From JACORV01 sp041484135 (lineage in GTDB: Bacteria > Gemmatimonadota > Gemmatimonadetes > Gemmatimonadales > JACORV01), in NCBI GenBank assembly GCA_041484135.1, contig JBGPHD010000088.1, positions 1 to 12,610 of the forward strand: a stretch of DNA of 12,610 bases, in the 5' to 3' direction. This document shows positions 1 through 6,222 of the stretch, piece after piece. The notes below the pieces were generated by a model. That model did not search any database, was not told the origin of the DNA, and saw nothing but the letters and a program-made list of their open reading frames with translations. Position 1 is the stretch's first letter. Each line of letters starts with the position of its first letter. The position numbers and the translations under genes are program-made.

Positions 1-246
1 GAGGGAAAGCATCGGCACCAGGTGCTGGTGCTTTTCGAACCGTTCGGCCGGCTCGGCACCGACGCGCAGGGTGGGGGAATCCGGCGTCCGGAGGTCGGGC
101 TGGGCCGCCTCGAGACCCTGCAGCTCGTGGAAGAAACGGTCGTACTCCGCGTCGGACATCTCCGGCGCGTCGAGCACGTAGTAGGCGTGGATGGCGCGGT
201 GCAGGAGGCGGCGCAGCTCGGCGGCGCGCCGCTCGGGACTGGGCAT
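1..246 (-). CDS. ligA: NAD-dependent DNA ligase LigA, N-terminal part (cut by window edge)
   Basis: LigA seals nicks in duplex DNA using NAD+ as adenylate donor, in replication and repair. Only the first 82 codons are in the window, and no stop is reached, so the gene continues to the left. The peptide has the LigA N-terminal (Ia and early adenylation) signature: an AYYVLDAPEMSDAEYD segment near residues 21-36, then TPDSPT-RVG around residues 58-66 and PMLSL at the edge, just before the expected next motif (D-N-A-F in the family). The Ia tyrosines that contact the nicotinamide mononucleotide moiety are present in AYY. The ATG at 246 directly follows the TAG of the upstream GAF gene, with no base between, so translation is probably coupled. 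Identity is secure from the family pattern; whether the catalytic lysine and the C-terminal domains are intact cannot be seen. Confidence 0.95.
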   Translation of the reverse strand, partial: MPSPERRAAELRRLLHRAIHAYYVLDAPEMSDAEYDRFFHELQGLEAAQPDLRTPDSPTLRVGAEPAERFEKHQHLVPMLSL

Positions 247-1017
247 CTACCCCTTCGCCTCTTCGGCGACGACCGCCATCGTCACGCTCACCAGCCGCTC
301 CAGCTCCGCCGCCGAGCTCTGCGGGAGGAGTTGCTCGAGCGAGGCCTGGTCGTGGGCGGTGAACGCGTTCAGCAGCCGCTGGAGATAGGAGAGGAGCGCG
401 AGGCGCTGCATGTCGGCGCGGCGCATCTCCTCGCCCGTCTCCTTGGAGCGGCGGATCAGCTGCTCATAGCGGTGCGCGTTGCGGAGCGCCTTCCCCGTCA
501 GCTCCGCCACGATCTGGCAGAAGCGAATGTCGGCGTCGCTGAAGGTGGTGCCGTCCTTGAAGGTGCGGAGGAACAGGCACCCGATGGCGGCGCCGCGGTA
601 CTTGATCGGCACCACGGTGATCGAGCGGACCTTGCGGCGGTCGAGCGCGCCCTTGACGTGCTGGAGGAGCGGGTCCCCCGGCGCGTCGGCCACGAAGACC
701 GTCTCGCCCGTCTCCATGGACCGCTTGATCTCCGGGTACCGGGTGAGGTCGATGACCAGGTTGCGGATGGTCGGGTCCTCGTACGAGGCGACCAGCCGCG
801 CGGTCTTCCCGCCGGTATCCGAGAGGATGATGCTGGCGCGGTCGAGCCCGAACGCCTCGCCGATCTTCCGGGCGATGGCCTGCAGGATGTCCACGAAGTG
901 CAGCGTGCCGGAGATCTCCTGGAGGATGTCCACGATCGCGAGCAGGTGCTCGCGCTCGCGCTCCAGCTCCTCGATGCGGAGGGAGAGGGCCGAGGCGGCT
1001 TCGGTGGGCGTGGTCAT
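247..1017 (-). CDS. Coiled-coil GAF domain protein
   Basis: This is a 256-aa soluble protein without signal peptide or membrane segment. Residues 10-30 are strongly helical and charged (RIEELEREREHLL), a likely coiled coil. Residues about 41-185 form a GAF domain, recognisable from the DILQAIARKIGEAFGLDRASIIL start, the middle ETGETVFVADAPGDP and the end SITVVPIKYRGAAIGCLFLR. The last 70 residues are helical with no recognised output domain, so there is no kinase, cyclase or HTH. GAF domains bind small ligands or mediate signalling; the ligand here is unknown. I chose the ATG at 1017. An in-frame ATG at 1098 would add 27 residues of low-complexity, poorly conserved-looking sequence and run into the divergent peptidase gene. 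The Shine-Dalgarno signal is weak. The gene sits directly upstream of ligA and is divergent from the M24 peptidase gene. Confidence 0.88.
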   Translation of the reverse strand: MTTPTEAASALSLRIEELEREREHLLAIVDILQEISGTLHFVDILQAIARKIGEAFGLDRASIILSDTGGKTARLVASYEDPTIRNLVIDLTRYPEIKRSMETGETVFVADAPGDPLLQHVKGALDRRKVRSITVVPIKYRGAAIGCLFLRTFKDGTTFSDADIRFCQIVAELTGKALRNAHRYEQLIRRSKETGEEMRRADMQRLALLSYLQRLLNAFTAHDQASLEQLLPQSSAAELERLVSVTMAVVAEEAKG

Positions 1018-1111
1018 GGAGGAAAGTTCCGGCCCCTGGGCGCGCGCGTCAAGCGGGTTGCCGCTCCCCGGCCCGCCGAGTACGTTCAGCCTCCCCATGA
1101 CCGGAGACGCG
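1018..1111. promoter_or_regulatory. Divergent intergenic region between GAF gene and M24 peptidase gene, with weak promoter candidates
   Basis: This 94-bp gap must hold the promoters for both directions. On the plus strand TTGCCG (1058-1063) and TACGTT (1081-1086) are separated by 17 bp, which would start transcription near 1093, ahead of the chosen peptidase ATG at 1112. On the minus strand TTGACG (1052-1047) is a good -35 match, but the -10 expected 17-18 bp downstream (AACTTT or GAACTT) is poor. A GGAG at 1103-1106 lies 5 nt before the ATG at 1112 and decides the peptidase start. The assignments are pattern matches only. Confidence 0.28.
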
Positions 1112-2551
1112 ATGCAGGGTGCACCGTTCGGCGTGAAGTGGACGACGAAACTCGGTCGTTGGGGGTTCGCGGCGGCGGCCCTCGCGTGCGCCGGCGGCGC
1201 CGCGGCGCCGCTGCGGGCCCAGTCGCCCGCGCCCCAGGCGCCGCCCGCCTACGTGGACGCGCTGCCCGGCTCGGGCCGCCCGATCGATCTCGCGGCCACC
1301 GCCGGACGGCGCCAGCGACTGATGGACCGCCTCGGCAACGCGGTGGTCGTGATCCCGGCCGCGCACGAGCGCGACATCGAGGGCGTGGACTACCCGCAGG
1401 ACAACGACTTCCGCCAGCACAACACCTTCTTCTACCTGTCGATGCTCGAGGCGCAGGACGCGTACATCGTCCTCAACGCGCGCGCGTCGGGGCAAGGCGA
1501 GGCGGTGCTGCTGCTCCCGGAGCGGAACCCGCAGCGCGAGCGGTGGACCGGGGTGCGGCTCGGGCCGGGCGCCGAGGCGGCGGCCCTCACCGGCTTCCCC
1601 GTCGTGCTCGGCGTGCGGTCCCTCGACAGCGTGGTGGCGGCGGCGCTCTCCCGCAACGTGCCGCTCTACGTCCCGTTCGACGTGACCACGCGCAACGAGC
1701 CGCGGTTCCAGCAGTGGCGCGCGGACTCGGCGCGGCTGCAGGTGCGCGACCTCCGTCCGATCGTGGACTCGATGCGCGTCGTCAAGGACGCGGTGGAGAT
1801 CCTGGCGCTGCGCCAGGCCGCGCGGATCAGCGCCGAGGCCCACGCGGACCTCATGCGCCAGGCGCGGCCCGGGATGTTCGAGTACCAGCTCGAGGCGATC
1901 ATCGAGGCGGGCTTCCGCGGCCGCGGCGCCGACCGGTTAGGCTACCCGAGCATCGTGGGGAGCGGGTTCAACGGCACCACGCTGCACTACGATGTGAACC
2001 GCCGGCAGACCCGCCCGGGGGACCTGGTGGTGGTGGACGCGGCGGCCGAGTTCGCCCAGTACACCGCGGACGTGACGCGCACCTTCCCGGTGGGCGGCGC
2101 CTTCACCCCGCGCCAGCGGGCCATCTACGACCTGGTGCTCGCCACCCAGCAGGCGGCGATGGACTCGATCCGTCCGGGGATCACCATGGCGCGGCTGGGG
2201 CAGATCTCCCGCACCTACATGCGGGACCACAGCGGCGACCTCTGCGCGCCGCAGACGTGTGACACCTACTACATCCACGGCCTGGGGCACTGGATCGGGA
2301 TGGACGTGCACGACGTGGGCGGCTACAGCCTGCCCCTCGCGCCGGGGATGGTGCTGACGGTGGAGCCGGGGATCTACCTGCCGGCCGAGTCGCTCGGCGT
2401 CAGGATCGAGGACGACGTCCTGGTGACGGCGACCGGCTACGAGCTGCTCTCGGGCGCGGCGCCGCGGACCGCGGCGGACGTCGAGCGGGTGATGCGTGAG
2501 GGACGCGAACGTCGCCCGCGCACGGATGCCGGGCGCGGCGACCGGCGATAG
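1112..2551 (+). CDS. Secreted Xaa-Pro aminopeptidase (M24B metallopeptidase)
   Basis: Enzymes of this family remove an N-terminal residue followed by proline using a dinuclear metal centre. The 479-aa protein begins with a signal peptide (residues 1-36, basic then Ala-rich, likely cut after LRA before Q37), so it acts in the periplasm or outside the cell. Residues about 55-190 match the aminopeptidase P N-terminal domain (RQRLMDRLGNAVVVIPA, FRQHNTFFYLS). Residues about 225-455 are the pita-bread M24 fold with all five metal ligands: D309 and D320 (VVDAAAEFAQYTADVTR), H393 (HGLGHWIGMDVHDVG), E418 (VEPGIYLP) and E433 (VRIEDD). H389 and H400 match the other conserved histidines of the family. 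The start at 1112 is preferred over the ATG at 1097 because it has a GGAG 5 nt upstream. A rare TTA codon occurs at 1937. The Arg-rich C-terminal tail is not conserved-looking. Confidence 0.93.
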   Translation: MQGAPFGVKWTTKLGRWGFAAAALACAGGAAAPLRAQSPAPQAPPAYVDALPGSGRPIDLAATAGRRQRLMDRLGNAVVVIPAAHERDIEGVDYPQDNDFRQHNTFFYLSMLEAQDAYIVLNARASGQGEAVLLLPERNPQRERWTGVRLGPGAEAAALTGFPVVLGVRSLDSVVAAALSRNVPLYVPFDVTTRNEPRFQQWRADSARLQVRDLRPIVDSMRVVKDAVEILALRQAARISAEAHADLMRQARPGMFEYQLEAIIEAGFRGRGADRLGYPSIVGSGFNGTTLHYDVNRRQTRPGDLVVVDAAAEFAQYTADVTRTFPVGGAFTPRQRAIYDLVLATQQAAMDSIRPGITMARLGQISRTYMRDHSGDLCAPQTCDTYYIHGLGHWIGMDVHDVGGYSLPLAPGMVLTVEPGIYLPAESLGVRIEDDVLVTATGYELLSGAAPRTAADVERVMREGRERRPRTDAGRGDRR

Positions 2552-2559
2552 GAGACGAC

Positions 2560-2859
2560 ATGGCCACGGATGCGGACGAGCTGCCGGACCCGGCGGACGC
2601 CGGTGACGAGGAGGATGAAGAAATGGACGACACCCAGGGAGGCGCACGGACCTTCGTGGCGGGCCTGGTCATCGGGGCGCTGGTCGGCGCGGGGGTGGCG
2701 CTGCTCTTCGCGCCGCAGAGCGGCGCCGACACGCGTCGGCTGATCCGGCGCCGCGCGAAGAAGCTCGCCCACGACGCGCAGGACGGCTACGACGAGGTCA
2801 AGGACCGCCTGCGGCGCGCGCGCCGCCGGCACGAGCCGGACGACGAAGCTACCGGCTGA
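2560..2859 (+). CDS. YtxH-like small membrane protein
   Basis: This 99-aa protein has an acidic N-terminus (residues 1-25), one membrane segment at about 32-50 (FVAGLVIGALVGAGVALLFA) and the APQSG-DTRR motif right after it. That glycine-rich helix followed by AP-SG-TR is the hallmark of the YtxH/gas-vesicle-like family, which occurs in many bacteria, often linked to stress, with no defined biochemical role. The C-terminal half is a basic amphipathic helix (KKLAHDAQDGYDEVKDRLRRARRR). The start has an AGGAG at 2550-2554 that overlaps the peptidase stop, so the two genes are probably one transcript. An alternative ATG at 2623 (residue 22) also has an AGGAGG-like site 8 bp upstream and would give a 78-aa protein beginning just before the membrane helix. 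The 3' end overlaps the convergent TPR gene by 11 bp. Confidence 0.85.
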   Translation: MATDADELPDPADAGDEEDEEMDDTQGGARTFVAGLVIGALVGAGVALLFAPQSGADTRRLIRRRAKKLAHDAQDGYDEVKDRLRRARRRHEPDDEATG

Positions 2860-3622
2860 TGCGTTGCAGCATCTCCACGGCCTGCTGCTTGTACTGCGGA
2901 TCCATCGGATCGCACGCCAGCGGGAGCTGCGCGATCTCCTCCAGGTGCGGGCGCGCTTCCGCCTGCCGGTCGGCGTCGATAAGCGCCTCGGCGAGATCCA
3001 GATGATGGTAGATGTTCTGCGGATTGATGTTGATGGCCTGCGTGAAGTAGTTGACCGAGTTGTCCCACGACGCCTGGCTGAAGATCGACGCGCCGAGGAA
3101 CGTCCGCGCGAAGAACTTGGTGATGCCGGGGAGCCGCTGGATCTCCGCGTTCCACCGGCCCAGCACGTGGAGGGCGCCGTCGTGCCGCGGGTCCAGCTCC
3201 GTGGCGCGGAGCGCCTCGTCCCGGATCACGCGCGAGTAGCGCACCCGGTCGCGCGCGCCCATCGTGAGCGCCACCCGGCCGATCGACACCGCCACCATGT
3301 AGTGGCCGTCGGCGCCGTTGCTGTTCGCCCGCACCGCGCGCTCGGCGAACGCCCGCGCCTCCTGGTACACCGTGTCGCGCTGCGCGCGCTGCGAGTTCGG
3401 CATCATCTTGCCGAGGTCCGCCAGCGTCCGCGCCGCCTGCCAGTTGGCGTCGTAGTTCATCGAGTCGAGGGCGAGCGCCGCGCGGAAGTGCGCCAGCGCC
3501 TCCTGCGGGTTCCGGCGGCACCGGGCCGCCTCGCCCGCCGCGACGTGGCCCGCCGCGTCCTGCGACAGCAGCGGCGACGCGCACAAGGCGAGGGTGGCAG
3601 CCGCGAGGGTCAGAGCACGCAT
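2849..3622 (-). CDS. Exported TPR protein, RMDN-like
   Basis: This is a 257-aa protein with an N-terminal signal peptide (about residues 1-20, RALTLAAATLALCASPLL), so it is exported. The rest is all-helical with tetratricopeptide-like repeats: about 24-53 (NPQEALAHFRAALALD), 86-100, 131-145 (IRDEALRATELDP), and 180-240 (YFTQAININPQNIYHHLDLAEAL). Between them lies a non-TPR stretch, HVLGRWNAEIQRLPGITKFF followed by ARTFLGA, at about residues 152-178. The LGRW core and its placement resemble eukaryotic regulator of microtubule dynamics (RMDN) proteins and their uncharacterised bacterial relatives. I infer a protein-protein interaction role; no enzyme motif is seen. The ATG at 3622 has a GGAG 8 nt upstream; an in-frame TTG at 3640 would add six residues and is less likely. 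The gene is divergent from the phosphorylase gene, with 32 bp between the starts. Confidence 0.85.
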   Translation of the reverse strand: MRALTLAAATLALCASPLLSQDAAGHVAAGEAARCRRNPQEALAHFRAALALDSMNYDANWQAARTLADLGKMMPNSQRAQRDTVYQEARAFAERAVRANSNGADGHYMVAVSIGRVALTMGARDRVRYSRVIRDEALRATELDPRHDGALHVLGRWNAEIQRLPGITKFFARTFLGASIFSQASWDNSVNYFTQAININPQNIYHHLDLAEALIDADRQAEARPHLEEIAQLPLACDPMDPQYKQQAVEMLQRISR

Positions 3623-3642
3623 GGCGAAGGCTCCGCGCAATT

Positions 3643-3650
3643 AAGGAAGG
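3643..3650 (+). promoter_or_regulatory. Strong ribosome binding site of the phosphorylase gene
   Basis: AAGGAAGG lies 4 nt before the ATG at 3655 and fixes that start. It sits in the 32-bp gap between two divergent genes, next to a small AT-rich patch (AATTAA at 3639-3644). The promoters of both genes probably extend into the opposite gene's 5' region, because the gap is too short for two complete promoters. Confidence 0.7.
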
Positions 3651-3654
3651 CGTA

Positions 3655-4980
3655 ATGTTCATTCCCGGCCTCATCGAGCGCAAGCGCGACGGCGGCGCCC
3701 TCACCCCCGGCGAGTGGCGCGACCTCCTGGCCGCGTATGCCGAAGGCCGGGTTCCCGATTACCAGATGTCCGCCCTCCTCATGGCCTGTTTCCTCCGCGG
3801 CCTTTCCCGGGAGGAGTCCGCCGCCCTCCTCGACGGGATGCTCGCTTCGGGCGGCCGGCTCGATTTCTCGGCCCTCGGCAAGCCCGTCATCGACAAGCAC
3901 TCCACTGGCGGCGTCGGCGACAAGGTCTCCCTCGTCCTGGCCCCGCTCGCCGCCGCGTGCGGCCTCGCCGTGCCGATGATGTCGGGCCGCGGCCTGGGCC
4001 ACACGGGCGGCACCCTGGACAAGCTCGAGAGCATCCCGGGCTTCCGGACCGACCTCACCCTGGCCGAGACCCGCGCCCAGATCGAGAGGATCGGCTGCGC
4101 GATGATCGGGCAGACGCCCGAAGTGGCCCCGGTGGACAAGAAGCTCTACGCCCTGCGGGACGTCACGGCCACCGTCGAGTGCATCCCGCTCATCGCCGCG
4201 AGCATCATGTCGAAGAAGCTGGCGGAAGGGCTGAGCGGCTTGGTGCTCGACGTGAAGCTGGGGAGCGGCGCGTTCATCACCGAGGAGGCGCGCTCCCGCG
4301 AGCTGGCCGAGACGATGATCCGCCTGGGCGAGGACCGCGGCTGTCCCTCCGTCGCGCTGCTCACCGCCATGGACCGCCCGCTGGGCCGCGCCTGCGGCAA
4401 CGCCCTCGAGGCCGAAGAGGCGATCATGGCGCTGCGCGGCGAGGGGCCGGAGGACCTGCGCGACGTCACCCTCGCGCTCGGCATCGAGATGCTGGTGCTG
4501 GCGGGCGAGAAGGACCGCGCCCGCGCCAGGGCGCGGCTCGAAGAGGCCATCGCGAACGGCAAAGCGGCGGAGCGGTTCCAGCAGATCATCGAGGCGCAGG
4601 GCGGGAACCCGGCCGTCGTCGACGACCCGGCGCTCCTCCCGCAGGCCGGCGAGGTCGAGGTCTACTACGCCCGCTCGGCGGGGACGATCCTCGAGGTCAA
4701 GCCGCGGCCCATCGGCCGCGCGATCATCCAGATGGGGGGCGGGCGCCAGAAGGTGGACGACGTGGTGGACCCATCGGTCGGGTACGTCATCACCGCGCGG
4801 CCCGGCCAGAAGGTGCACACCTCGGAGGCGCTCGCTTCGATCTTCGCGAAGGACGCCGCGGGCGTGGCGCTGGCACGGAAGGCGCTCGATGAAGCGATCG
4901 TGATAGGGGAGGGGAAGGCCAAGCCGCTGCCGCTGATCGCGGCGCGGGTGACGGCGAAGGGCGTCGAGACGCTTTCCTAG
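3655..4980 (+). CDS. deoA: Thymidine / pyrimidine-nucleoside phosphorylase
   Basis: The enzyme reversibly splits thymidine or other pyrimidine nucleosides with phosphate to the free base and (deoxy)ribose-1-phosphate in the cytosol, feeding pyrimidine salvage. The 441-aa length equals that of the family. Residues 1-65 are the helical domain (ERKRDGGALTPGEW, PDYQMSALLMA). The phosphate site has K81 and S83 in DKHSTGGVGDK plus S110 and T120 in the family signature SGRGLGHTGGTLDKLE. The base-binding residues R168, S183 and K187 (LYALRDVTATVE, SIMSKK) are all present, at the E. coli DeoA positions minus three. The C-terminal domain (about 335-441) has the PYNP_C pattern (GRAIIQMGGGRQKVDD). Whether it prefers thymidine (DeoA) or accepts uridine too (Pdp) cannot be settled by eye. 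It stands alone, without other deo genes nearby. Its stop overlaps that of the opposing small gene by 4 bp. Confidence 0.95.
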   Translation: MFIPGLIERKRDGGALTPGEWRDLLAAYAEGRVPDYQMSALLMACFLRGLSREESAALLDGMLASGGRLDFSALGKPVIDKHSTGGVGDKVSLVLAPLAAACGLAVPMMSGRGLGHTGGTLDKLESIPGFRTDLTLAETRAQIERIGCAMIGQTPEVAPVDKKLYALRDVTATVECIPLIAASIMSKKLAEGLSGLVLDVKLGSGAFITEEARSRELAETMIRLGEDRGCPSVALLTAMDRPLGRACGNALEAEEAIMALRGEGPEDLRDVTLALGIEMLVLAGEKDRARARARLEEAIANGKAAERFQQIIEAQGGNPAVVDDPALLPQAGEVEVYYARSAGTILEVKPRPIGRAIIQMGGGRQKVDDVVDPSVGYVITARPGQKVHTSEALASIFAKDAAGVALARKALDEAIVIGEGKAKPLPLIAARVTAKGVETLS

Positions 4981-5258
4981 GCGAGCGGCGGGCGCGGCGC
5001 CGCGCCCGGCCCCCAGTCGTCCCCGGCGAAGCCGTCCTCCGGTTTCGCGTTCACATCAAGGTCCCGCACCTCACGCTCCGCCTGCTCCAGCTCCTCGTAG
5101 TCGATCGCGTCGTTCTCCTCGTTCGTGCGTCCGGAGGCGCGGCCGCGGGGCGGCATCGTCCGTCCGGGCCCGGCGCCGCGCTCCTCGCGCCGGCGCCGGA
5201 GGTAGGTGATGCCGGCCCAGAGGACGAAGACCGCGAGGACGACCCAGAAGATCCTCAG
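4977..5258 (-). CDS. Small single-pass membrane protein, probable CTG start
   Basis: An uninterrupted 94-codon frame runs from the end of the cytochrome gene to the phosphorylase stop. It encodes 93 aa: a short N-terminus with a clear membrane helix (residues 3-20, IFWVVLAVFVLWAGITYL), a basic stop-transfer cluster (RRRREER), then a Pro/Gly-rich and acidic tail (NEENDAIDYEELEQAERE) ending APRPPLA. N-in topology would follow from the positive-inside cluster only if the tail is cytosolic. No ATG, GTG or TTG precedes the membrane helix; the best start is CTG at 5258, overlapping the cytochrome TGA as CTGA, like the common ATGA coupling. The first ATG is codon 35 and would remove the helix. I do not recognise the family. 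Co-transcription with the cytochrome c gene suggests a membrane partner or assembly role, but that is inference. Confidence 0.7.
   Translation of the reverse strand: MRIFWVVLAVFVLWAGITYLRRRREERGAGPGRTMPPRGRASGRTNEENDAIDYEELEQAEREVRDLDVNAKPEDGFAGDDWGPGAAPRPPLA
4989..5008. repeat. Perfect 20-bp GC palindrome behind the phosphorylase stop
   Basis: Positions 4989-4998 and 4999-5008 are exact reverse complements (arm CGGGCGCGGC). In plus-strand RNA it could fold into a stem of about 8 bp, 9 nt after the phosphorylase stop. No T-tract follows, so it is not a classical intrinsic terminator. It also encodes part of the Gly/Ala/Pro-rich tail of the opposing small gene, and GC-rich codons alone could produce it. 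Confidence 0.4.
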
Positions 5259-6166
5259 CGGTTGCCGTACGCCTTCGACGGCACCGACTGGACGAACGCC
5301 CAGATCGCGCGGATCTCGCTGTCGCTCAGGTCCTTGAAGTATCGGTACGGCATGAAGGCGTTGAGCTGACGCCCGCCGCTCCCCTTGCCCTCACGCAACG
5401 CGCGGAAGAAGTCGGCCTCGGTCCAGGTGCCGATGCCGGAGGGGGTGATGTTGACGGCCGGCGGTGCTTCCGGCGGCGCGCCGGGGACGGCGCCGCCCGA
5501 GAGACCGGGGCCGTGGCAGGCGGTGCAGCCGGCGATGTTGGCCATGTAGTGGCCGTAGGCGGCGCCGGTCGTGTCGGCGGGCGCCGTCACCGAGCGAGCC
5601 GCGGCGTGATCGATATCCGCGGTGTGGAAGAGCGGGAACTGGCCCTGCACGAGAAGCATGCGCGCGACCGGCCCGAACTCGCGCGGCGGCACCGGATTGT
5701 CCACCGGCGGCACGCTCTTGACGTACGCGATCACCGACCCGAGGTCGGCATCGCTCAGGTACTGGTAGGCCTCGGAGGGCATCAGCGCGAGCGCCCGGCC
5801 GTCCACGCCGACGCCGTGACGGATGGCGCGGACGAAGTCGGCGTCGGTGAGGGTCGCACCCACGCCGCCGGCCCCGCGCGTGAGGTTCGGGGCGCCGAGA
5901 CGCATGAACGGCGCCGCGTCGATCACCATCTGGCCGCCCAGGTGATCGCCGTGACAGTCGATGCACGACGAGACGGCCGTCGCGATGTGCCGGCCGCGCG
6001 CGATGCTCGCCGAATCCGTCGGGATCGCCAGCGCCGGCTGGTCGATCGTGAAGGTGCGCGCGATCGCGGTGTTGCTCTTCCGGTACATCAGGAAGCCGAG
6101 GCAGATCACGATGACGATCAGTGCCCCGACCACGATGCCGAGCCACTTCAGGATCTTCAGGAGCAT
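5255..6166 (-). CDS. Membrane-anchored diheme cytochrome c
   Basis: This 303-aa electron carrier is anchored by an N-terminal helix (residues 9-27, LGIVVGALIVIVICLGFLM) with its bulk in the periplasm. It has two cytochrome c domains. Domain 1 binds heme at C68-I-D-C71-H72, with M129 (LMPSEAYQYLSD) the likely axial methionine. Domain 2 binds heme at C214-T-A-C217-H218, with M272 (FMPYRYFKDLSD) the likely axial ligand. Both domains carry the NLT/NIT-P plus ADFxRA(I/L)R-G pattern of the diheme class found in alcohol and aldehyde dehydrogenase cytochrome subunits and in c-type subunits of various periplasmic oxidoreductases. No dehydrogenase is encoded nearby; the upstream neighbour is the ferritin-VIT1 gene, 27 bp away. 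The ATG has GGAGG 9 nt upstream (6180-6176). The electron donor and acceptor are unknown. Confidence 0.92.
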   Translation of the reverse strand: MLLKILKWLGIVVGALIVIVICLGFLMYRKSNTAIARTFTIDQPALAIPTDSASIARGRHIATAVSSCIDCHGDHLGGQMVIDAAPFMRLGAPNLTRGAGGVGATLTDADFVRAIRHGVGVDGRALALMPSEAYQYLSDADLGSVIAYVKSVPPVDNPVPPREFGPVARMLLVQGQFPLFHTADIDHAAARSVTAPADTTGAAYGHYMANIAGCTACHGPGLSGGAVPGAPPEAPPAVNITPSGIGTWTEADFFRALREGKGSGGRQLNAFMPYRYFKDLSDSEIRAIWAFVQSVPSKAYGNR

Positions 6167-6192
6167 GGGGGGAGTCCTCCGGGTTGGGAGAT

Positions 6193-6222
6193 ACTATAGC
6201 GCCTTGGCGACCAGGCCTCCAA
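6193..6222 (-). promoter_or_regulatory. Candidate internal promoter ahead of cytochrome c gene
   Basis: On the minus strand TTGGAG (6222-6217) and TATAGT (6198-6193) are 18 bp apart, a 4/6 and 5/6 match to sigma70 -35 and -10 boxes. The -10 spans the stop codon of the ferritin-VIT1 gene and the predicted start near 6186 leaves a short leader containing the cytochrome GGAGG. It would let the cytochrome and small membrane gene be transcribed apart from the iron gene. TATAGT is unusual in such GC-rich DNA, but the evidence is pattern only. Confidence 0.35.

Noticed and set aside
1112..1219. Lipoprotein signal (Cys26) in the M24 peptidase and Cys14 in the TPR protein
   Set aside because: Residues before the Cys (A-L-A and L-A-L) do not satisfy the lipobox pattern; ordinary Sec cleavage is more likely.
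22..2262. Plus-strand open frame of 746 codons antisense to the GAF gene and crossing into the peptidase gene
   Set aside because: Arg/Gly/Ala/Pro-rich shadow typical of GC-rich DNA; the overlapping frames encode recognisable GAF and M24 domains.
3610..4818. Minus-strand 402-codon frame opposite the phosphorylase
   Set aside because: His/Arg/Ala-rich shadow; the plus-strand phosphorylase has a complete set of catalytic residues.
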